From positions 1 through 53,457 of the forward strand of contig JAJRYD010000045.1 of NCBI GenBank assembly GCA_024275955.1: DNA of 53,457 nucleotides, in the 5' to 3' direction. Positions within the stretch are counted from its first letter, which is position 1, and the number at the start of each line of letters is the position of its first letter. This document shows positions 1 to 8,209 of this stretch, in pieces. Below the pieces are notes generated by a model. The model was not told the DNA's origin. It searched no databases and saw only the letters and a program-made list of their open reading frames with translations. The stretch comes from Nitrospirota bacterium (GTDB lineage: Bacteria; Nitrospinota_A; UBA7883; JACRGQ01). The position numbers and the translations under genes are program-made.

Positions 1-121
1 GCCGTCCTTAAGAAAGGTAAACGGCTATAGACATCTCATAGAATTAAGGAGCATTATGAAACGTATCCTGAATACCGGTAAAGTTGCAAAGGTAGCGTGA
101 CGGTCATGCCGGAAATTTCAA
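1..121. other. Left edge without a confident gene; tiny ORF with good RBS
   Basis: No gene can be assigned here. On the plus strand an AAGGAG motif at about 46-51 precedes ATG at 56, giving a 14-codon frame that stops at 98-100 (MKRILNTGKVAKVA). It could be a leader peptide or the start of a gene cut off by rearrangement. A short open frame from base 1 ends in TAG at 28-30 and could be the tail of an upstream gene. On the minus strand none of the three frames continues the truncated MipA/OmpV-like gene that ends at 122. Confidence 0.25.
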
Positions 122-796
122 CTAAGAAAGGGCTTGATTCACTCCTTCTTTAGCATGATAAGTGGCTCTAGAGGAAGTTTGGTACTGTTCGTCAACGCCG
201 TAATAAAGATGGTTATACCGCTTGGAGCCGTACTTAAGGCCGAGAGAGACAACTGCGCTAAGGTTCCACGGAAGCTTGTTGTTATTTGTAAATATAAGTT
301 TTGGCCCTAATGTCCAGCCTGCTCTCGAACCGTCAATACCGCCGACCGCCCGCCACGGAAGGTGGGCATGAATGTTAGCTCCGCCTCCATCGTCATAAAG
401 CTTTAGCACAAGCCGCGGGCCTATCTCTCCTATCCATGTAATACTCGGCATACCTTTGCGGGCAGTGTTGTCTTTGCTGTATACCGGAAGGCCTCCATCA
501 AGGCCGATATCTATCGCATAATTTTCTGATGAGTAGAACAGGCCGCGCAGGCCTCCGCGGGTAGTTCTTACCATGTCACCGCGATAGACAAAGGCAGGGA
601 ATACTAATGGAAAGCTATACCGCTGATCACTGCCGGGGTAATGCGGTACCGATAACGCGCCAAAGGCAAGCCCTGCCTGCCATAAAGGGAGTTTCTCTTT
701 TTCGTCTGCCGCGGAAGGGGTAGAGAAGATAAGAAGAAGAAAAAAAGGAAGGATTATTTTCGGGCTATTTTCGGAAGATAAAGATAGCCAAGACAT
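122..796 (-). CDS. MipA/OmpV-family outer membrane protein, C-terminally truncated
   Basis: This looks like an outer-membrane beta-barrel of the MipA/OmpV family. Visible family features are the segment LPLWQAGLAFGALSVPHYPG after the signal sequence, followed by YRGDMVRTTRGGLRGLF and glycine-rich alternating strands typical of a barrel. I chose ATG at 796: it puts a hydrophobic stretch ending FSTPSAA close to the N-terminus as a signal peptide. An in-frame TTG at 847 would extend it by 17 residues, and neither start has a good SD. The frame stops about 50 residues short of the usual family length, losing the final strands, and no frame in bases 1-121 restores them. It may be a decaying gene or a rearrangement breakpoint. 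The exact substrate or role is unknown. Confidence 0.55.
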   Translation of the reverse strand: MSWLSLSSENSPKIILPFFLLLIFSTPSAADEKEKLPLWQAGLAFGALSVPHYPGSDQRYSFPLVFPAFVYRGDMVRTTRGGLRGLFYSSENYAIDIGLDGGLPVYSKDNTARKGMPSITWIGEIGPRLVLKLYDDGGGANIHAHLPWRAVGGIDGSRAGWTLGPKLIFTNNNKLPWNLSAVVSLGLKYGSKRYNHLYYGVDEQYQTSSRATYHAKEGVNQALS

Positions 797-904
797 CCCA
801 TATCGTAAACTATTTCGGCTTTTCGTATTCGATAATTTTAAGGACAAAAGAGAAAGTATCTACTGATTGTAAGGGACAGCGCGGCATACGCGGAAATGAG
901 AGTA

Positions 905-1327
905 CTATTGTCTATTCAGCTTTTCGATAGATTCAAGCAATATTTTATTGGCGGCCTCCAGCGCTTTGTAGGCTTCATCATAGTTATCTTGGCTCGCGTG
1001 CAGATTGGCTTCGTTTAGGAGGTTTTCCGCATTAAGCGATGTTTTATTTGCTCCAGAGGCATTGCTCGCTCTGAACACTCTTTTTTGCTCCCTCAAAATA
1101 TCGGTCAGCAACCCGCTTGCTCTATTGAAGTTGGCAAGGTTTCTTTTGAGCGCAAATTCCTTTTCCATCTCATTTTTCATAAACGATTTTTTCTTTGAAG
1201 TGTAGGCAAAGCAGTCGCCTGTCGTGCCGGAGCCGGATATATAGGGAATTACCGCGAAGCGAACGCCGCCCAACTGCGCGGCCAGCACCACGGTAAGCAA
1301 GCATGTTTTCAAATTAAAGTTAGTCAT
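905..1327 (-). CDS. Small secreted helical protein, function unknown
   Basis: I do not recognise the family. The first 20 or so residues (MTNFNLKTCLLTVVLAAQLG) look like a signal peptide or membrane anchor. A charged linker follows, and the C-terminal half (about residues 75-140) is strongly helical. Its last part, NLHASQDNYDEAYKALEAANKIL, resembles one tetratricopeptide-like hairpin. Length is 140 aa. It lies downstream of nothing on its strand within 100 bp and is divergent from cobD, so it is probably its own unit. The ATG is preceded only by a weak GAGA purine stretch. Confidence 0.5.
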   Translation of the reverse strand: MTNFNLKTCLLTVVLAAQLGGVRFAVIPYISGSGTTGDCFAYTSKKKSFMKNEMEKEFALKRNLANFNRASGLLTDILREQKRVFRASNASGANKTSLNAENLLNEANLHASQDNYDEAYKALEAANKILLESIEKLNRQ

Positions 1328-1423
1328 CGTTTGTTCTCTGGGGCATTATAGCTGATATCCCGAGGTGAGATGTTACTATAACCAAAATTTGGATAATTTT
1401 TTTAATTGTTAGGGGCGGCTTAA

Positions 1424-2485
1424 ATGTTAAAGGGGCATGGAGGTAATCTTTCCGAAATGGCATTAAGATTTAATGTTTCACCCTGTTCGGTAATCGACTT
1501 TAGCGCTAGCGTACATAGCCCTTTACCGCGGCAAAGGGTAAGGCAGTGGGCGGCTGAGGCGATGAAAACTGTCGGCAATTATCCAGACCCGGAGTACCGC
1601 CGGCTGTCGGAAAAGCTCGCGGAAAAATATAAGGTAAAAAAAACTAATGTCATGCCCGGCAACGGCTCTTCGGAGCTTCTTTATCTGGCACTAAGGGCGT
1701 TTAAGCCCAAAAAGGTTCTTATCGTCATGCCGTCCTACGCCGATTATGCCGATGCCAGCAGGTTTGCCGGAGCGAAGGTGGAAAGCTTTAAGCTTGATGA
1801 AAAGGACAGCTTTCGGCTTGACTGCGCGAAACTTTCGGCAAAAGCGGAAAAGTTCGATGCCGTTATTTTGGGAAACCCAAACAATCCCACCGGCGGCCTT
1901 ATTAAAAAAGCCGAGCTACTAAAAATGTTTTCCAAAAATCTGTCTACTCTTTTTATTCTGGATGAGGCGTTTATAGACTTTTTGCCGGAGAGCGAAAGCG
2001 TTGCAGGCTCGCTTAAGCCGAATCTTATAATACTTCGCTCTCTTACAAAGTTTTACGGCATACCAGGTTTAAGGTTTGGCTTTGCCGTGGCGAAACCGTC
2101 ATTGATAGACAAGCTTGCGCGGTACAGGGAACCGTGGAGCGTTAATTGCGTTGCTGAATGTTTTGCCATAAAGATATGCGGCGACGTTGTTGATGAAGAT
2201 GCGGAGCGCGCGAAAGTGGCGAGAGATGGTAAACGGTTTTGCAAAAGTCTCTCGGCAATTAGCAGTCTTAAAGTTTTTAAGCCTTATGCCAACTTTATAT
2301 TGGCGCGTATTATCGGCAAAAAAACTACCGCGCCAAAGCTTCAGACAGCGTTAATTAAAAAAGGCTTTTTAATAAGAGACTGTTCAAACTTTGAAGGTCT
2401 TGGCCCTGCCTACTTCCGTATGTCGGTAAGAAGGGGTGTGGAGAACGCTAAGATTGTAAAAGCTATAGAGGAGTTGCTGGGATGA
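1424..2485 (+). CDS. cobD: L-threonine-O-3-phosphate decarboxylase (CobD)
   Basis: PLP enzyme of the class II aminotransferase fold that decarboxylates threonine phosphate to (R)-1-aminopropan-2-ol phosphate, the linker joining the corrin ring to the nucleotide loop. The N-terminus MLKGHGGN is typical of CobD. NPNNPTG spans residues 151-157, DEAFIDF (Asp180) fits the PLP pyridine contact, and SLTKFYGIPGLRFG carries the Schiff-base lysine at about 209. Length of 353 aa is normal. The stop overlaps the start of cbiB (ATGA), so the two are translationally coupled, and both act at the linker step. No riboswitch is visible in the 96 bp upstream. Confidence 0.93.
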   Translation: MLKGHGGNLSEMALRFNVSPCSVIDFSASVHSPLPRQRVRQWAAEAMKTVGNYPDPEYRRLSEKLAEKYKVKKTNVMPGNGSSELLYLALRAFKPKKVLIVMPSYADYADASRFAGAKVESFKLDEKDSFRLDCAKLSAKAEKFDAVILGNPNNPTGGLIKKAELLKMFSKNLSTLFILDEAFIDFLPESESVAGSLKPNLIILRSLTKFYGIPGLRFGFAVAKPSLIDKLARYREPWSVNCVAECFAIKICGDVVDEDAERAKVARDGKRFCKSLSAISSLKVFKPYANFILARIIGKKTTAPKLQTALIKKGFLIRDCSNFEGLGPAYFRMSVRRGVENAKIVKAIEELLG

Positions 2486-3414
2486 TCATTTCGCCGATAC
2501 TTCCAGCGTTTATGCTGGATCTTTTTATAGGCGACCCTAAAAAAGCTCCGCATCCGGTAAAGCTAATAGGCTGGACTATCGAAAAGCTGGAACCGCCGGT
2601 AAGAAAATATATCCAAGACGAGCTTTATGGCGGCGCGTTTCTCTTTTGCTTTATCGTGGCTATGTCGTTTACTATCTCTTTTTTCTTATGGTTTTATGCC
2701 GATAGCTTCCACCCTTTGGCAGGCTATGTTGTGGACGTAATGTTTATCTACTGGTCTCTTAGTGTTAAAGCTTTAGGCGATGAGGCGATGAAAGTTTTCG
2801 ATCTGTTGAAAACCGGCGATATAGAACCTGCTAGGGCAGGAGTCTCCCGTCTTGTCGGCAGAGATACGGAGAATATGGATGAGAGTGAGATATCTAGGGC
2901 AGTGGTAGAGACTGTTTCGGAAAACCTTGTCGACGGAGTGATAGCGCCTCTTTTTTTCGCCGTTATCGGCGGCGGCCCGCTTGCTATCGCCTATAAGGCT
3001 GTTAATACCTCTGATTCGATGCTTGGCTACAGAAACGAAAAGTACGAAAAGTTCGGCAAACTTTCCGCAAAGGCAGATGACGCGGCTAACTTTATCCCGG
3101 CGCGTCTTTCTATCGCGCTTATAGCGATAGCCTCTTTTTTGCTTGGCAACAATTGGAAAGGTTCCCTTAAGGTCGGCTTTAGAGACAGGCTTAAACATCC
3201 AAGCCCGAACGCCGGCCACCCGGAATCTGCATTTGCCGGAGCTTTGGGAGTAGAGCTTGGCGGAGAGTCTGCTTACTTGGGTAAAAAATCGTCCAAACCT
3301 CTGCTTGGTAAAAATCTTTCTAAGACCGAGGCATGCCACCTGCCGGAAGCGGTAAAACTTATGCGTATGACGGCGTTTATAGCCTGCGTATTGTCCTTTC
3401 ACTTTCTTAGTTAG
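2482..3414 (+). CDS. cbiB: Adenosylcobinamide-phosphate synthase (CbiB)
   Basis: Integral membrane enzyme that joins aminopropanol phosphate (made by CobD) to adenosylcobyric acid in an ATP-dependent amide bond. The family blocks are easy to see: DLFIGDPKKAPHPVKLIGW near residues 11-29, GRDTENMDESEI with VVETVSENLVDGVIAPLFF in the middle, NTSDSMLGYRNEKYEKFG, ADDAANFIPAR, and HPSPNAGHPESAFAGALGV toward the C-terminus. Several hydrophobic helices separate them. Length of 310 aa is usual. It starts inside the stop of cobD. Confidence 0.93.
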   Translation: MIISPILPAFMLDLFIGDPKKAPHPVKLIGWTIEKLEPPVRKYIQDELYGGAFLFCFIVAMSFTISFFLWFYADSFHPLAGYVVDVMFIYWSLSVKALGDEAMKVFDLLKTGDIEPARAGVSRLVGRDTENMDESEISRAVVETVSENLVDGVIAPLFFAVIGGGPLAIAYKAVNTSDSMLGYRNEKYEKFGKLSAKADDAANFIPARLSIALIAIASFLLGNNWKGSLKVGFRDRLKHPSPNAGHPESAFAGALGVELGGESAYLGKKSSKPLLGKNLSKTEACHLPEAVKLMRMTAFIACVLSFHFLS

Positions 3415-3570
3415 CTTTTAAAGGTTATGAAGAGCCTGTTGCCAAAGCCTATAAATTTGGTTTTATTAAAAATTACCAACTGCTGAAAAATCTATTTAAA
3501 AGAAGTTAGAAGGTGAGTATTTTCTTCAAATACTCCAAAAAACTATTTCGGCGACAGCCCGATAAAAGCC

Positions 3571-3599
3571 TTTACCGTTATGCCGCTCTCATGTAGAAT
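3571..3599 (+). promoter_or_regulatory. Probable sigma70 promoter of cobT-bluB
   Basis: TTTACC at 3571-3576 and TAGAAT at 3594-3599 are separated by 17 bp. The predicted start near 3606 falls a few bases before the riboswitch P1 strand at 3611. The position relative to the aptamer supports it more than the moderate -35 match. Confidence 0.55.
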
Positions 3600-3610
3600 T
3601 TCCTCTAGTT

Positions 3611-3769
3611 TCGGGTAGCCATTGGGGTTTTAATTGGGAAACCGGTTTAATGCCGGTACGGCCCCCGCCACTGTAAGCGGTTGGTAACCACGGCAGTTTG
3701 CCACTGTTCCTTTTTTTCGGGGATGGGAAGGCGCCGCAGGTTTTGCCGCGAGTCAGGAGACCAGCCCGA
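3611..3769 (+). ncRNA. Cobalamin riboswitch I (upstream of cobT)
   Basis: Class I cobalamin aptamer. The conserved core is plain: a GGGAAACCGG segment, then GCCCCCGCCACTGTAAGCGG, then GCCACTG, GGGAAGGCG, and the B12 box AGTCAGGAGACC at 3751-3762. A closing P1 helix can be drawn between TCGGGT (3611-3616) and GCCCGA (3764-3769). Downstream, GGGCTG at 3791-3796 can compete for CAGCCC (3762-3767) in the 3' P1 strand. A small ATGGG-TTTT-CCCAT hairpin follows at 3798-3811. These are candidates for the expression platform. The expected effect (family knowledge) is repression of cobT-bluB when adenosylcobalamin is abundant. Confidence 0.93.
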
Positions 3770-3849
3770 GAGACTTTAACCACGGGGCGAGGGCTGTATG
3801 GGTTTTCCCATCTTTACCTTCTTTATCCAAAAAAGTTTTCGGAGGGAAA

Positions 3850-4902
3850 ATGAAAGATATTCTGGATTACATATCACTAATTGAGCCTGTAGATAGGTCG
3901 CTTGACGGCGAGGTGCAAAAATATCTCGACCATCTCACAAAACCGCAGGGAAGCCTGGGGAGGCTTGAGGAGATATTAAAAGAGTTCGTAAGGATAACAG
4001 GGAAAACCAAACCGTCGATAGATAGGAAAATAATTTTTATAATGGCAGGCGACCACGGTATAGCAGAGGAGGGAGTAAGCGCATTTCCGGCAGAAGTTAC
4101 GCCGCAGATGGTTCTTAATTTTCTTTCAGGCGGCGCGGCGATAAACGTACTTGCCAAGCATGCCGGATGCGAAACCAAAGTAGTAGATATGGGGGTCAAT
4201 TTTAAATTCGATTCGTCGGCAGGTCTCATAGATAAAAAAATAGCGATGGGGACGAAAAATTTTGCGAAAGAACCAGCGATGACCGAACTGGAGCTTACGA
4301 TGGCGGTGATGGCTGGTATAGATCTGGCAGAAAAAGCTGTTAAAGATGGAACCGATATCATCGGCACCGGCGACATGGGTATAGCGAACACAACCGCTTC
4401 CACAGCTATCTACTGCGCGCTTTTCGGGTTTAAGCCGGAAGATATAACAGGCCCCGGCACAGGCCTAGACGACAACGGGATAAAGCACAAAGCAGAGGTA
4501 ATTAAAGCGGCGCTCGAAAAACATTCACCGTTCGATTCGCCTCTCGATATTCTTATGAAGGTAGGCGGGTTCGAGATTGCCGGCCTTGTCGGGCTGATAC
4601 TTGGCGCCGCTAAGAACAGGATACCTGTAGTGGTAGATGGGTTTATCTCCACTGCCGCCGCCGCTGTTACTACCATAGCGGCACCGAACGTAAAAGAAAA
4701 ACTTTTCTTTGCCCATGCTTCCAAAGAGCCGGGGCATATGCTGATACTCGAAAAGCTTGGGGTTAAAGCAATATTCGACTTTCAGATGAGACTTGGAGAG
4801 GGTACCGGCGGGGCTTTGGCTATTCCTGTTATAGAAGGAGCGCTTAAAATTTATAACGAGATGGCAACCTTCAAGAGCGCAAGCGTTTCGGGGGCGGTTT
4901 GA
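3850..4902 (+). CDS. cobT: Nicotinate-nucleotide:dimethylbenzimidazole phosphoribosyltransferase (CobT)
   Basis: Transfers phosphoribose from nicotinate mononucleotide to a lower-ligand base, giving alpha-ribazole phosphate. Blocks typical of CobT run through the 350-aa protein: HLTKPQGSLGRLEE, MAGDHGIAEEGVSAFP with TPQMV, GTGDMGIANTTAS, GPGTGLD, GGFEIAGLVG, VVVDGFISTAAAA and RLGEGTGGALA. The glutamate of the last block falls at residue 317, the position of the catalytic base in the Salmonella enzyme. A clear SD (GGAGGG, 3841-3846) precedes the ATG. It follows riboswitch I and overlaps bluB, which makes its usual substrate. Confidence 0.95.
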   Translation: MKDILDYISLIEPVDRSLDGEVQKYLDHLTKPQGSLGRLEEILKEFVRITGKTKPSIDRKIIFIMAGDHGIAEEGVSAFPAEVTPQMVLNFLSGGAAINVLAKHAGCETKVVDMGVNFKFDSSAGLIDKKIAMGTKNFAKEPAMTELELTMAVMAGIDLAEKAVKDGTDIIGTGDMGIANTTASTAIYCALFGFKPEDITGPGTGLDDNGIKHKAEVIKAALEKHSPFDSPLDILMKVGGFEIAGLVGLILGAAKNRIPVVVDGFISTAAAAVTTIAAPNVKEKLFFAHASKEPGHMLILEKLGVKAIFDFQMRLGEGTGGALAIPVIEGALKIYNEMATFKSASVSGAV

Positions 4903-5594
4903 TGGACGGCAAGGATAGGTTTTCAGCAGAAAAGATAGATGCCGTTTACGAAGCGATTTTCAAACGACGCGATATACGCAGTTTCGAAAATACCGATATA
5001 CCAGACGAGCTTATTCAAAGATTGCTCAAAGCGGCTCATCATGCGCCATCTGTCGGCTATATGCAGCCGTGGAACTTTATCGTAATCAGAGACGCAAAGG
5101 TTAAAGCCGAGGCAAAAGAGTCGTTCCTGCGTGAGCATAATGCCGCATCGGAATATTTCGAGGGTGAGAAAAAAGAGAAGTACAAAAGCTTCAAGCTTGA
5201 GGGGATAGAGGAAGCGCCGGTGAACATTTGCGTTACCTGCGATCCGTCGCGGTTTGGCCCGCATGTAATAGGAAGGCACAGCATGCCGGAAACCGATGTT
5301 TATAGCGTATGTTGTGCCGTCCAGAATATCTGGCTGGCGGCAAGGGCGGAGGGTGTCGGTGTCGGCTGGGTGAGCATACTAAGAAAAGCAAGCCTTAAAG
5401 ATATACTCGGCATGCCGGATCATATAATCCCTGTCGCCTATCTATGTGTCGGCATTCCAGCCAAGTTTTACGATAAACCGGAGCTGGAGCTGGCCGGATG
5501 GAGCAACCGTTTAAGTTTAGACAAGTTGACCTTCTCTAATAAATGGGGCAATGCTTGGGGGCTGGAGCCGGTCTCCACAGCAGACGATAGATAA
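4902..5594 (+). CDS. bluB: 5,6-dimethylbenzimidazole synthase (BluB)
   Basis: Flavin enzyme of the nitroreductase fold that cleaves reduced FMN with O2 to make 5,6-dimethylbenzimidazole, the lower ligand of B12. RRDIRSF near the N-terminus, HHAPSVGYMQPWNF, and the block FGPHVIGRHSMPETDVYS with CAVQNIWLAARAEGVGVGW distinguish BluB from ordinary nitroreductases. I start at ATG 4902, inside the cobT stop (TGATG), rather than the TTG one codon earlier. Its place behind cobT and under riboswitch I fits the role. BluB needs oxygen while the rest of this pathway is the oxygen-independent type. Confidence 0.9.
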   Translation: MDGKDRFSAEKIDAVYEAIFKRRDIRSFENTDIPDELIQRLLKAAHHAPSVGYMQPWNFIVIRDAKVKAEAKESFLREHNAASEYFEGEKKEKYKSFKLEGIEEAPVNICVTCDPSRFGPHVIGRHSMPETDVYSVCCAVQNIWLAARAEGVGVGWVSILRKASLKDILGMPDHIIPVAYLCVGIPAKFYDKPELELAGWSNRLSLDKLTFSNKWGNAWGLEPVSTADDR

Positions 5595-5788
5595 TATCTA
5601 GCTAGAAGCTTGGATTCTTTCGCCATCTGTGCCGTTACCGCCTTGAAGGCGTGGTGCTTATTGCAAGGTGCCTCGCCATCGCGTGCCTTCTTTGCGGGTT
5701 AACTACTTGTAAGCAGAGAATACGATTTTTGAATTTCCCAAAGTTATTTCCGATGCGTTGCGCGGTAGCCGTTTAACCATCAAGACTC
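5595..5788. other. Spacer between bluB and riboswitch II
   Basis: No gene is apparent. A short hairpin CGCCT-TGA-AGGCG lies near 5640-5652 but has no following T-run, so I do not call it a terminator. The rest appears unstructured. Confidence 0.4.
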
Positions 5789-5817
5789 TTGACGTTTACA
5801 AGGTTTAACGATATTCT
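5789..5817 (+). promoter_or_regulatory. Probable sigma70 promoter of the main cbi operon
   Basis: TTGACG at 5789-5794 and TATTCT at 5812-5817 are 17 bp apart. The predicted start near 5824 lies just ahead of the P1 strand of riboswitch II at 5828. The -35 is strong and the -10 weak, so the case rests on spacing and position. Confidence 0.5.
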
Positions 5818-5827
5818 CTGCCTAGAT

Positions 5828-5989
5828 ACTGGTTGCCCTCAAGGAGGGGGTATTAAAAAGGGAAAACGGTTAAATTCCGTTGCGGACCCGCCGCTGTAAC
5901 CGGGGACGAACACCGCAGATAGCCACTGTGTTTAAGGCATGGGAAGGCGCGGCAAGTAGGGTGATCCGGGAGCCAGAAGACCTGCCGGT
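5828..5989 (+). ncRNA. Cobalamin riboswitch II (upstream of cbiA)
   Basis: Second cobalamin aptamer. Core elements: GGGAAAACGGTTAAATTCCG, GGACCCGCCGCTGTAACCGG, GCCACTG, GGGAAGGCG and the B12 box AGCCAGAAGACC at 5971-5982. P1 can form between ACTGG (5828-5832) and CCGGT (5985-5989). Downstream, the only SD-like bases before cbiA (AGAG, 6056-6059) can pair with CTCT at 6047-6050, so control of translation initiation is possible; this is inference. It should govern the long operon starting with cbiA, which includes the cobalt importer genes. Confidence 0.93.
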
Positions 5990-6068
5990 GTTGCGTTTAT
6001 TATTTAGTGGACTCGTGGTAAAGGTTGGCTAACTTATGGTTTTTCTCTCTGTTTTAGAGCGTTCTTAG

Positions 6069-7457
6069 ATGGCTCCGGTTTGTCCCAGAGTTGTCGTTGC
6101 CGGTACCTCAAGTGGGGTCGGTAAAACGTCGATATCGCTTGCGCTGGTACACGCGCTCAAAAAACGCCGCCTAAAGGTTCAGCCGTTTAAGGTAGGGCCG
6201 GACTTTTTAGACCCTACATACCTCTCCCTTGCCTCTGGTAGAGACTGTTTTAACCTCGACGGATGGATGTCCGGCAAAAAATATATCACGGAGCTTTTCG
6301 CACGCGAAACCGCTACCGCCGATATCGCCGTGATAGAAGGGGTGATGGGGCTGTTTGACGGGGTAGACCCTAAAACGTCTAAAGGAAGCAGTGCCGAGAC
6401 TGCCGAACTGCTTTCGGCCCCTATACTTCTTGTTGTCAACGCGCGCGGTATGGCAAGAAGCATAGCCGCGGTTGTAAAAGGGTTTAGCGAACTGGAAAAA
6501 GGGGTAAGTATCGCCGGCGTAATAGCAAACCATTGCGGTTCCGCAAGGCATAGGGAGTACCTTGCTTCCGCGCTTTCATCCGCAAACCTTCCCCCGCTTT
6601 TAGGGGCTATACCCAAGGAAGCGTTTCCAGAACTGCCAAGCCGTCACCTAGGTCTTGTTACGGCAGGTAAGAGCAATTTAAATGCCGAAATTCTAGATAA
6701 GCTTGCCTTAGTACTGGAAGATAACGTAGATATTGACGCAATAATAAAACTAGCCAAAGAAGCAGAGCCACCAGAGCTTGGGGAGGCCTCTAGTGAGATT
6801 ATCCCTGAAGGGCAGAAGGTGAAACTGGGGCTGGCCTACGACGACGCGTTTCACTTTTACTATGCAGACAGCCTTAAAAAGATGGAACAGCTTGGATGTC
6901 GGCTGATAAAGTTTTCGCCCCTAAGTGATGAGACGCTACCAAAAAATCTGGACGGTCTTTATATGGGAGGCGGTTATCCAGAAGAGTATGCCGAAACACT
7001 TTCGGAAAACAGGCCGATGCTTGAAGCGGTAAAGCAGTTTGCCGGCTCCGGCAAGCCGCTTTACGCGGAGTGCGGCGGGCTTGTTTATCTGTCGCAAGGG
7101 GTAGAGACGCTCGACGGCAAGCGTTATCCGCTGGCCTCTATCCTTCCAACGCATGTGAAGATGAGAAAAAGTTTTAAACATCTTGGCTATGTAGAGGCTA
7201 CCTTTACGGCAGATACTATATTGGGGCTAAAAGGTGAAAGCTTAAAAGGCCACAGGTTCCATTATTCCGAACTGGAAAGTGACCCTTTGAAAAACTCTGA
7301 ATGGTCGGCAAGTTATTCGTTAAAAACAAGAAGAACCGGAGAAACAGCAAGGGAAGGTTTTAGCCGTAAATCGGTTTTGACCAGCTATCTCCATGCACAC
7401 CTTGCTTCGAATGTTACAGCGTTGAAAAAATTTATTGCTAGTTGCGGAGGGAATTAA
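6069..7457 (+). CDS. cbiA: Cobyrinate a,c-diamide synthase (CbiA)
   Basis: Glutamine- and ATP-dependent amidation of the a and c side chains of cobyrinate. The N-terminal dethiobiotin-synthetase-like ATPase domain has the P-loop GTSSGVGKTS at residues 12-21 and VGPDFLDPTYL shortly after. The C-terminal class I glutamine amidotransferase domain has YMGGGYPEEYA, the nucleophile in AECGGLVYL (Cys335) and HRFHYSEL. Length of 462 aa is normal. It is the first gene after riboswitch II, has a poor SD, and its stop overlaps cbiC (TAATG). Confidence 0.94.
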   Translation: MAPVCPRVVVAGTSSGVGKTSISLALVHALKKRRLKVQPFKVGPDFLDPTYLSLASGRDCFNLDGWMSGKKYITELFARETATADIAVIEGVMGLFDGVDPKTSKGSSAETAELLSAPILLVVNARGMARSIAAVVKGFSELEKGVSIAGVIANHCGSARHREYLASALSSANLPPLLGAIPKEAFPELPSRHLGLVTAGKSNLNAEILDKLALVLEDNVDIDAIIKLAKEAEPPELGEASSEIIPEGQKVKLGLAYDDAFHFYYADSLKKMEQLGCRLIKFSPLSDETLPKNLDGLYMGGGYPEEYAETLSENRPMLEAVKQFAGSGKPLYAECGGLVYLSQGVETLDGKRYPLASILPTHVKMRKSFKHLGYVEATFTADTILGLKGESLKGHRFHYSELESDPLKNSEWSASYSLKTRRTGETAREGFSRKSVLTSYLHAHLASNVTALKKFIASCGGN

Positions 7458-8164
7458 TGTCCGAAAATAAAAGACCTATTGTGTACAACCTTTATGAAAA
7501 GCCTATGAAGCCGGAGGAGATAGAGGAAGCGTCGTTTGCCGCTATAGATGCCGAAGCGGGGGAGCATAGCTTTTCTCCCGAAGAGTGGATAGTGGTAAGG
7601 CGGATGATTCATACCACTGCCGATTTCTCGCTTATAAATGACGCTGTTTTTTCAAGCGACGCGATGGAGTCGGCATCTAACGCACTTGCTGACAAAGCTC
7701 CTATTTATGTAGATTCAAACATGATACGCTCCGGCATTTCCGAAGCGAGGCTAAAAGCGGTGAACAGTTCCTATAACAAGGAGGCCGATATCGCCTGCCA
7801 TATAGCCGACAGCGATATCGCGGACGAATGCAAAGAGGCGGGGCTTCCCCGTTCTCTTTTTGCGGTAAGGAAGGCAAAGAAAATCCTAGATGGAGGTATT
7901 GCCATTTTTGGCAACGCTCCCGTGGCTCTTTTAGAGCTTAACAAGATGATACTGGAGGAAGGCGTAAAGCCGGTGCTTATAATCGGCATGCCTGTCGGGT
8001 TTATTCATGTACTGGAAAGTAAGGAGGAGCTTGCCTTGCTCGGCGTTCCATTTATAGCGCTTAAAGGGCGCAGAGGCGGAAGCCCGATAGCTGTAAGCGT
8101 AATTCATTCCCTTTGCGCGATAGCGACGGCAAGAAAAAAGGAGGCGCAAACTGTCTCACAATAA
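7457..8164 (+). CDS. cbiC: Cobalt-precorrin-8 methylmutase (CbiC)
   Basis: Moves the methyl group from C11 to C12 to give cobyrinate, the last ring rearrangement of the corrin. The catalytic histidine is visible in RRMIHTTADF (about His52), with DSNMIRSGI and the glycine-rich end ALKGRRGGSPIAVSVIHSL. I start at ATG 7457, with SD GGAGGG and TAATG overlap with cbiA, rather than the TTG 15 bases upstream. Length is 235 aa. Confidence 0.92.
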   Translation: MSENKRPIVYNLYEKPMKPEEIEEASFAAIDAEAGEHSFSPEEWIVVRRMIHTTADFSLINDAVFSSDAMESASNALADKAPIYVDSNMIRSGISEARLKAVNSSYNKEADIACHIADSDIADECKEAGLPRSLFAVRKAKKILDGGIAIFGNAPVALLELNKMILEEGVKPVLIIGMPVGFIHVLESKEELALLGVPFIALKGRRGGSPIAVSVIHSLCAIATARKKEAQTVSQ

Positions 8165-8209
8165 CGGTAGCTATATAATCAGTAATTTTTTTAAAAAGGA
8201 GATAAAAGT

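Noticed and set aside
2773-3402. 209-aa open frame on the minus strand
   Set aside because: Shadow of cbiB, rich in Arg, Lys and Cys with no hydrophobic core.
3589-3783. 64-aa minus-strand frame
   Set aside because: It is the complement of cobalamin riboswitch I.
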